Shown: piece after piece, positions 57,500-64,000 of the stretch
How positions within the stretch are numbered: position 1 is the first letter of the stretch
Layout: every line of letters starts with the position of its first letter
Origin: Delphinus delphis
Lineage: Eukaryota > Chordata > Mammalia > Artiodactyla > Delphinidae
Length of the DNA stretch: 64,000 bases
Direction of reading: 5' to 3'
Assembly: GCF_949987515.2 (NCBI RefSeq)
Contig: NC_082687.1
Coordinates: forward strand, 22,304,148-22,368,147
Made by a program: the position numbers and the translations under genes
Notes under the pieces: model-generated
Database searches by the model: none
Told to the model about the DNA's origin: nothing
Seen by the model: the letters and a program-made list of their open reading frames with translations, nothing else

Positions 57500-58386
57500 C
57501 ACCTAGGGAAGTTCCTTTAGCATTTGTTGCAAAGCTGGTTTGGTGGTGCTGAATTCTCTTAACATTTTCTTGTCTGTAAAGGTTTTAATTTCTCTGTCAA
57601 ATATGAATGAGATCCTTGCTGGGTAGAGTAATCTTGGTTGTAGGTTTTTCTCTTTCATCACTTTAAATATGTCCTGCCACTCCCTTCTGGATTGGAGAGT
57701 TTCTGCTGAAAGATCAGCTGTTAACCTTATGGGGATTCTGTTGTATGTTATTTGTTGCTTTTCCCTTGCTGCTTTTAATATTTTTTCTTTGTATTTAATT
57801 TTTGACAGTTTGATTAATATGTGTGTTGGCATGTTTCTCTTTGGATTTATCCTGCATGGGACTCTCTGCATTTCCTGGACTTGATTGACTATTTTGTTTC
57901 ACACATTAGGGAAGTTTTCACGTATAATCTCTTCAAATATTTTCTCAGTCCATTTCTTTCTCTCTTCCTCTTCTGTTACCCCTATAATTTGAATGTTGAT
58001 GCATTCAATGCTGTCACAGAGGTCTCTGAGACTCTCCTCAATTCTTTTCATTCTTTATTCTGCTCTGCAGCAGTTATTTCTAGTATTTTATCTTCCAGGT
58101 CACTTATCCGTTCTTCTGCCTCAGTTATTCTGCTATGGGTCCCTTCTAGAGGATTTTTAATTTCATTTATTGTGTTCATCATTGTTTGTTTGCTGTTTAG
58201 TTCTTCTAGGTCATGGTTAAATGTTTCTTTTATTTTCTCCATTCTATTTCCAAGGTTTTGGATCATCTTTACTGTCATTACTCTGAATTCTTTTTCAGGT
58301 AGACTACCTATTTCCTCTTCATTTGTTTGGTCTGGTGGGTTTTTACCTTGCTCCTTCATCTGTTGTGTATTTCTCTGTCTTCTCAC
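57500..58386 (-). pseudogene. L1 ORF1, frameshifted
   Basis: The N-terminal frame 58,386-58,048 starts MRRQRNTQQMKEQGKNPPDQ and includes EEEIGSLPEKEFRVMTVKMI and a heptad-rich coiled-coil part to ITAAEQNKE. The C-terminal frame 57,871-57,503 holds INPKRNMPTHILIKLSKIK, ILKAAREKQQITYNRIPIRLTADLSAETLQSRREW and LQPRLLYPARISF. The RNA-recognition part between them is out of frame near 57,870-58,050. It would bind L1 RNA if intact. Confidence 0.9.
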
Positions 58387-58389
58387 TTT

Positions 58390-60314
58390 GTTTAACTTAC
58401 TGTGTTTGGGATCTCCTTTTCGCAGGCTGCTGGTTTTTAGTTCCCATTGTTTTTGGTGTCTGCACGTAGTGGGTAAGGTTGATTTAGTGGGTTGTGTAGG
58501 CTTCCTGGTGGAGGGGACTGGTGCCTGTGTTCTGGTGGATGTGGCTGGTTCTTGTCTTTCTGGTGTACAGGACCACGTCTGGTGGTGTGTTTTGGGGTGT
58601 CTATGAAGTTATTATGGTTTTAGGCAGTCTCTGTGCTAATGGATGGGGTTGTGTTCCTGTCTTGCTAGTTGTTTGGCATAGGGTGTCCAGCACTGAAGCC
58701 TGATGGTCGTTGATTGGAGCTGGGTCTTTGCATTGACAATCTCTGGGAGATCTCTCACTGATTGATATTACGTGGGGCCGGGTGTTCTCTCTTGTTCCAA
58801 TGTCCTGAACTCAGCTCTCCCACCTCAGAGGCTCAGGCCTGACACCCAGCCGGAGCACCAATACCCTGTCAGCCACACGGCTCTGAAGAAAAGGGATAAA
58901 TTAATTAATAAGTTAATAAGTTAAATAAAGTTATTAAAATAAAAAAATTATTAAAATTTTTTAAGTAATTAAAAAAAGGGCACAACCAAACCAATAAACA
59001 AATCCACCAATGATAACAAGTGCTAAAAACTATACTAAGATAAACATAAAATTCAGAAACTTGTCAGTCTCATACAGCAAACCCCAAGTCTAGAGTTGTT
59101 CCCAAAGTCCACTGCCTCAGTTTTGGGATGATTCGTTGTCTATTCAGGTATTCCACAGATGCAGGGTACATCAGGTTGATTGTGGGGATTTAATCCACTG
59201 CTCTTGAGGCTGCTGGGAGAGATTTCCCTTTCTCTTCTTTGTTCGCACAGCTGCCGGGGTTCAGCTTTGGATTTGGCCCCGCCTCTGCATGTAGGTCGCC
59301 CTCTGTTGTCTGTTCTTCGCCCAGACAGGACGGGGTTAAAGGAGCCGCTGATTCGGGGGCTCTGGCTTATTCTGGCCAGGGAGAGGGAGAGGTACAGAAT
59401 GTGGGGTGAGCCTGCAGTGGCAGAGGCCGGCGTGACATTGCACCAACCTGAGGCACGTTGTGTGTTCTCCTGGGGCAGCTGTCCCTGGATCACGGGACCC
59501 TGGCAGTGGCGGGCTGCACAGGCTCCCGGGAGCAGAGGTGTGGAGAGTGACCTGTGCTCGCACACAGGCTTCTTTGTGGCTGCAGTAGCAGCCTTAGCAT
59601 TTCAAGCCCGTCTCTGGTGTCCGCGCTGATAGCCACGGCCTGTGCCCTTCTCTGGAGCTCGTTTAGTCTGTGCTCTGAATTCCCTCTCCTCGTGCACCCC
59701 AAAACAATGGTCTCTTAACTCTTAGGCAGGTGCAGAATTCTTCCCAGTCTCCCTCCCGGCTAGCTGTGTTGCACTACCCGCCTTCAGGCTGTGTTCACGC
59801 AGCCAACCCCAGTCCTCTCCGTGGGATTTGAACTACGAAGCCGAAACCGGAGCCTCAACTCCCAGCCCCGCCCGCCCCGGCGGGTGAGCAGACAAGCCTC
59901 TCAGGCTGGTGAGTGCTGGTTGACACCGATCCTCTGTGCGGGAATCTCTCTACGTTGCCCTCTGCACCCCTGTTGCTGTGCTCTCCTCCGTGGCTCCGAA
60001 GCTTCCCCCCTCCGCCACCCGCAGCCTCCGCCCGCGAAGGGGCTTCCTAGTGTGTGGAAACCTTTCCTCCCTCACAGCTCCCTCCCACTGGTGCAGGTCC
60101 CACCCCTGTTCTTTTGTCTCTGCTTTTTCTTTTTTCTTTTGCCCTACCCAGGTACGTGGGGGGTTTCTTGCCTTTTGGGAGGTCTGAGGTCTTCTGCCAG
60201 CGTTCAGTAGGTGTTCTGTAGGAGTTGTTCCACATGCAGATGTACTTCTGATGTATTTGTGGAGAGGAAGGTGATCTCCATGTCTTACTCCTCCACCATC
60301 TTGAAGACCTTCCC
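58390..60314 (-). promoter_or_regulatory. L1 5' UTR / internal promoter
   Basis: About 1.9 kb upstream of ORF1 inside the L1, GC-rich and CpG-containing at 59,180-60,190, with an AT-rich stretch at 58,890-58,980. The CAAGATGG site lies 11-18 bp from the 5' end, the position where YY1 helps set the L1 start site in other mammals. Open frames here (up to 149 codons) are non-coding. The promoter strand is minus, and whether it is still active is unknown. Confidence 0.8.
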
Positions 60315-60419
60315 CTTAACATAGAACTTTAAACAGCATTTTCTTTCGTCTTGAGAAACGATGAGGATATTGGTTTCTATGCAACTATTTAAGAGAGTAC
60401 TGAAGACAGAGATAAGAGT

Positions 60420-60500
60420 TAACAGCTCATTTTCACTGAGTACTTACTGCGTGCTAAGCAGTATTCTAAGTGCTTTATTTGTTTTGCTTATTTAAACAGT
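60420..60500 (-). repeat. MIR fragment
   Basis: 'actgagtacttactgcgtgc' then 'taagcagtattctaagtgct' is the antisense MIR 3' end. Confidence 0.65.
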
Positions 60501-60559
60501 AGTAGACTCTAAGTTCTTTACTTATCTTTGCTTCCTATATCTTTCTGCTTCCTCCAAAA

Positions 60560-61420
60560 ATTAGTTCAAACAGGATCAATGAAGGGTCAATTCTTCAGAG
60601 ATATCATATGCCTGTGGCTATATTAATTTTGTCTGCACATTTAAATAATGGTTTCCCTGGATATTTAATTCTAGCTACAAGGTTATTTTTCTTCAACATT
60701 GTAGGGTCTCTGCTCCACTGTCTTCTTGCATCTGTTGTTTCTTTCAAGGACCTGATGTCTGTCTGAACTTTGTCCACTTTCACGCTAATGAATATTTCTG
60801 AAGTTTCTGCTTGGCCTGACTGTTCTTGAATGCCACTAAAATATTCCCGACTGAGTCTGGCTTTGTTTTTAATTTATGTTCTTTGCCACTCTATTGTCTT
60901 CTTTATTTTGAGGTCTTATATTTGCAATTTTAGAAAAATTCTGATAATTATTTTCTCATTTATGCCCTCCCCCCTTTTTTTTGCCAGACCGCAAGTGGAT
61001 AGAAGTTGAAATTTCTGCTTTCATCCTCTATGTCGTTTGAGTCTTCCTTCATTTTCCCCTTCTAGTCGTTTGTCCCTGAAGCCTCTGAGGACAGTGCCTG
61101 ATCTAACCATGTAGCTCATTCTTTCACTGTCCAGCAGTATTCATTCCGGCATTCAAGCTATTTACTTAATTCCTTACTTTATCACTTATTTTTAAAATAT
61201 TTATTATACCCAGTTATTTCTTCATCATTTCTTCCTCCTGATTCATGTTTCCAAAATACTTCTTACTGTTCTACAGGGAATTTACTATTTTAAAAAATTC
61301 TGGTTTAAATCCTTATCTGTTCCGTAGGCTTTCCCCATCTGGCTTACTTTTTTCCAGGCTTTGTCACTCTTTTATGGAGTTCCCACTATATATTCTTCCC
61401 TATAAGTTTGTCTTTCTTCA
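60560..61420 (-). pseudogene. Old L1/HAL1 ORF1 remnant
   Basis: On the + strand the antisense blocks 'tggatatttaattctagcta', 'caaggttatttttcttcaac' and 'cctgatgtctgtctgaactt' match the C-terminal half of HAL1/L1M ORF1, followed by eroded N-terminal text with 'cattttccccttctagtcgt'. No usable frame. Confidence 0.6.
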
Positions 61421-61429
61421 GTTGAGATC

Positions 61430-62870
61430 ATTGTTAGCCTAATGTTATCAGCCAAAAGATAAAGCCCTTGGCTGTAGCTGTGGTTCTCCAAATGTGTTGG
61501 TTGGGGCACCTTTCAGGTTGAAGACCCTTTACTGTTGCCTCTGGATTTAACAGCTCCACAACTCTCCACTCTTCCGATACCTTGTTTCCAAAGGATCCTT
61601 CCCAGTCTCTTGCTGTTGGTACCCCACTGTCTGGTAGTAGTGATGGAAAGAGCAATTACTTGGACTCAGGGTATGGGCTTATGCAATTATGTTGACAGTT
61701 TTCTGAGTGCCCCACAATCCAGGCCCAGCCAGCAAGTGTCAGTCAAGTGAAGCAGGCATCTCCTAATCCTATCTTTCAGGGAAGAGGAGGGAGGGAACAG
61801 GATACAGCAACTAGAACCTCCCTCCTCATCTCATCCTCCACTTCTGGTCCCCAACTCTGTCTAGCTTTGGGCTGCCAAAATGAGATCCAATTTCCTCTGT
61901 CTCTCAAGGGATTTTCCCAGATGTGGAATTAGTTCCTGAGCATGCCTTGGCATTCTAAAAACCATCTGATTTCTCCAGAACCCATCAGGCAGATTTCCAA
62001 AGAGGGAGCCAGCTGCCCTTGCTGATCCTTAATCTAACTAGGAACTGCCTAAGATGAATCATTCTCCTTCCTCCCAACCGATTTATTCAAGAAACAGTAA
62101 ATGTGTAAATATATAATAATATTTGCCATTATTATCATGAAGCCACATTGGACCAAGATCCCAGAGGTCCCAGTATAAAAGCCAGAGTGTGGTGTCGTGG
62201 CCACAGTGTAAAGGAGATTGTGAAATTTCCATCTTCCCCATTCCTCAAAGGTAGAAAGCTGTTAATTGGGTGACAGTGAGAAAGAAGCAGAGCTTATTCA
62301 GGGAAGTTATGGGTGGCATGTTTACCTGAGTTGTTCTGACTCAAGAAAGTAGTTATTTGGAAATAAGTGGAGTGAAGTAAGTGGCATTGGAGCAACATTT
62401 TGCCAGTGGTGCTGCTGGTGCAGGATCGTTAGATCTAAGGTGTGAAATTAAAATGATTCAAAATCTACCAATACTTCCCTTTAGTTATCATCATTACGTA
62501 TGGGGTTGAAAGCCCCAAGCGTATTGTAACCCTAGATTTTGGGGATGAGTAGACCTGTTTTGTAATTGAAGCTAATATGTTGAAGCAGCACAGTGCAGAG
62601 CACATGCCTTGTGCTCCCTATTAGCTGAATGAACTGCTGGTGGAGGATTAAACTGGGCATCCAAGACACATGGTAGACCCCAGTTTTACCTATTTGTGGA
62701 ACACTGGACAAGACATTCAGTTTCTCTTCACGTTTTTTTTCTCTTCTGGAAAATTAAGATGTTTAGACCAGAGGAATTCCTTCAGGTTCAAATCAGATGG
62801 TATTGAGGATTAATATAACATGGATGAATTTGACAATATGCTGGTAACTGACCTGTGACCTTTATTAAGG
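61430..62870. other. No gene recognised
   Basis: Mixed-composition unique DNA. A TATA-like octamer TATAAAAG lies at 62,174-62,181 without other promoter support. Confidence 0.45.
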
Positions 62871-62879
62871 TGTACTTAG

Positions 62880-63045
62880 GCACTGGAAGGGACTTTAGAC
62901 ACCATCCAATTACACCTCCCTATTTTAAAGATAAAGAAACGAAGGTTAAGAAACATGAACTACCTTGCTGTGGTCACATAGCTGTCTACAGACAGAACCA
63001 AGACCAGGGCTGTAGTCTGTAGGTTTCCAGTCCATTCCATGGTTT
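62880..63045 (-). repeat. MIR/L2-type ancient repeat
   Basis: 'actttagacaccatccaatt', 'ctattttaaagataaagaaa' and 'gctgtggtcacatagctgtc' are typical of antisense MIR-related repeats. Exact family uncertain. Confidence 0.55.
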
Positions 63046-63324
63046 TGATAAGGTTAGAGAGGCTCCAGATTTCATCAAGGAGCCTTCAATCTCAATATTA
63101 CATGAACATCATAACGTTCTAATGATGAATAGAAGGGAAAGATGGTATTGTGTATGGAGTCTAGTAAAAGAAAAGATGGTGACCACCGCCGTTGTTTACA
63201 CGAGTCCAAAGAGACAGATTCTATTTCTATAAAAATTAATGTTGTGGTCCCAGCACATGGTAGTGACACATTTAATGCTAATTGTTTAGAAGGCTATATC
63301 CTATAGCCTAACGGAGATAATTTT

Positions 63325-63451
63325 CTTTCTTTTTTTTGGCCACGCCATACATGGCTTCCGGGATCTTAGTTCCCGGACCAGGGATCGTACCCATGACCCT
63401 GCAGTGGAAGTGCAGAGTCCTAACCACTGGACCACCAGGGATTTCCCTGGT
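63325..63451 (-). mobile_element. tRNA-type SINE, short
   Basis: The + strand reads 'tggccacgccatacatggct', 'ccggaccagggatcgtaccc' and 'ccactggaccaccagggatt'. Target duplication gataatttt at 63,316-63,324 and 63,452-63,460. Confidence 0.93.
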
Positions 63452-63460
63452 GATAATTTT

Positions 63461-64000
63461 TTATGTTGTAGATATATTCTTCAAGACTTTACAGTTTCCT
63501 TTGTTCTCATTCCATGTTCGTCAAAGTATCTTCTTGTGAGTAATTTGGTCATTTAAGTTAATAGTGCAGCCTCTGTTATTTAGGGATGGCTCTGGTGCAA
63601 GAAGCAGCTACCCACATTTACCTCTTCATAACCCCCTCTGAAAACAAACAAAAAAGCCCTCAAAAGAAATCTAACACTTTACAAAAATAGTCATCTTGGG
63701 CATCCTGTACAAGTACACCCAGCAAAAAGGGTCAGAATCTTAAAAGACTATAAAAAATATGTAATCCCATAGAAATAATTGAGTATTTCAACCCCGTAGA
63801 GGCACACTGAATATTTGATGATGCCTATACAGCCCGTTTTCTTGGCACAAAAGCTGAGGAGCATGGAAGAAGTAGAAAGCAGAGAAAAATGGAAAGCAAA
63901 GATTAGAAAGAATAAAGGAATGGCAATCTATTCATAGTGGTAGTTTTAGTAAGTAGTATTTAAATAAGAATATTTAAGGAGACCAATGAAAGAGAAGGTA
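63461..64000. other. No feature recognised
   Basis: AT-rich, A-rich towards the right edge. No open frame or repeat assigned. Confidence 0.5.

Larger units (their letters stand above)
52735..60314 (-). mobile_element. Full-length antisense L1 LINE with 3' transduction
   Basis: A 7.6 kb insert framed by the target duplication cttaacatagaacttt at 52,719-52,734 and 60,315-60,330. The target sequence CTTT|AA fits the L1 endonuclease preference. Reading the minus strand: 5' UTR (60,314 to about 58,390) starting with a CAAGATGG site (complement of 60,296-60,303), ORF1 (about 58,386-57,500), ORF2 (about 57,420-53,834), 3' UTR to an internal poly(A) near 53,124-53,137, then about 390 bp more to the final poly(A) at 52,731-52,741. 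ORFs are broken by frameshifts and a SINE, so it is no longer active. Confidence 0.95.

Noticed and set aside
57242..58703. Plus-strand 261-codon frame at 57.8-58.6 kb as a membrane protein
   Set aside because: It is the complement of L1 ORF1 and 5' UTR. The Phe/Leu/Ser-rich translation comes from the A-rich sense strand.
53138..60314. Intact, active L1
   Set aside because: ORF1 is frameshifted, ORF2 is broken several times and interrupted by a SINE.
62174..62181. TATAAAAG as a promoter
   Set aside because: There is no downstream exon, initiator or GC box support. Such octamers occur by chance in AT-rich DNA.

Overview
This window looks like nuclear DNA from a cetacean, most likely a toothed whale. 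The clue is a set of tRNA-derived CHR-type SINEs, several with intact target-site duplications, together with artiodactyl-type L1 LINEs. I saw no BovB LINE or Bov-tA SINE, which argues against a ruminant. The species is inferred from repeat families only. Most of the window is interspersed repeat and AT-rich intergenic or intronic DNA. I could not find a complete cellular protein-coding gene. Nearly all longer open frames belong to L1, to antisense SINE sequence or to a CpG island.

Layout. 1-9,100: an L1 ORF2 piece at the left edge, old L1 3' ends, an orphan L1 5' end (2,414-2,786), a SINE with a clean target duplication (3,355-3,566), a MaLR LTR and a stacked pair of SINEs (6,199-6,807). 9,100-20,500: L2 fragments, a 2.9 kb old L1 (11,380-14,342) from 5' UTR to early ORF2 with a short inverted piece at its end, two young SINEs and several L1 3' ends. 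20,500-29,000: an old HAL1/L1 ORF1 remnant, MIRs, GA/CT microsatellites and a repeat-poor stretch. 29,155-34,325: a 5.2 kb antisense L1 with a 460-codon open reverse-transcriptase frame.

34,300-41,700: a possible solo LTR, a rearranged SINE, an old antisense L1 ORF2 piece, then the one clear gene-type signal, a CpG island at about 38,950-40,130 with GC boxes and no TATA box. It is probably the promoter and first exon of an unidentified gene. 41,700-52,700: MIRs, two Tigger DNA transposons, a 2.9 kb split L2, a MaLR LTR and a perfect 14-bp-arm palindrome. 52,719-60,330: a full-length antisense L1 bracketed by a 16-bp target duplication, carrying about 390 bp of extra 3' sequence that ends in a second L1 tail. 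This is best read as a 3' transduction. A SINE sits inside its ORF2 where about 66 bp of L1 is missing. 60,330-64,000: an old antisense L1/HAL1 ORF1 and another SINE.

I found no new biological system. The most informative points are the 3'-transducing L1, the SINE with a target deletion, the orphan and inverted L1 fragments, and the unassigned CpG-island promoter. Repeat family names come from recognition by eye, not from a database search. Subfamily names and the edges of old repeats are approximate.
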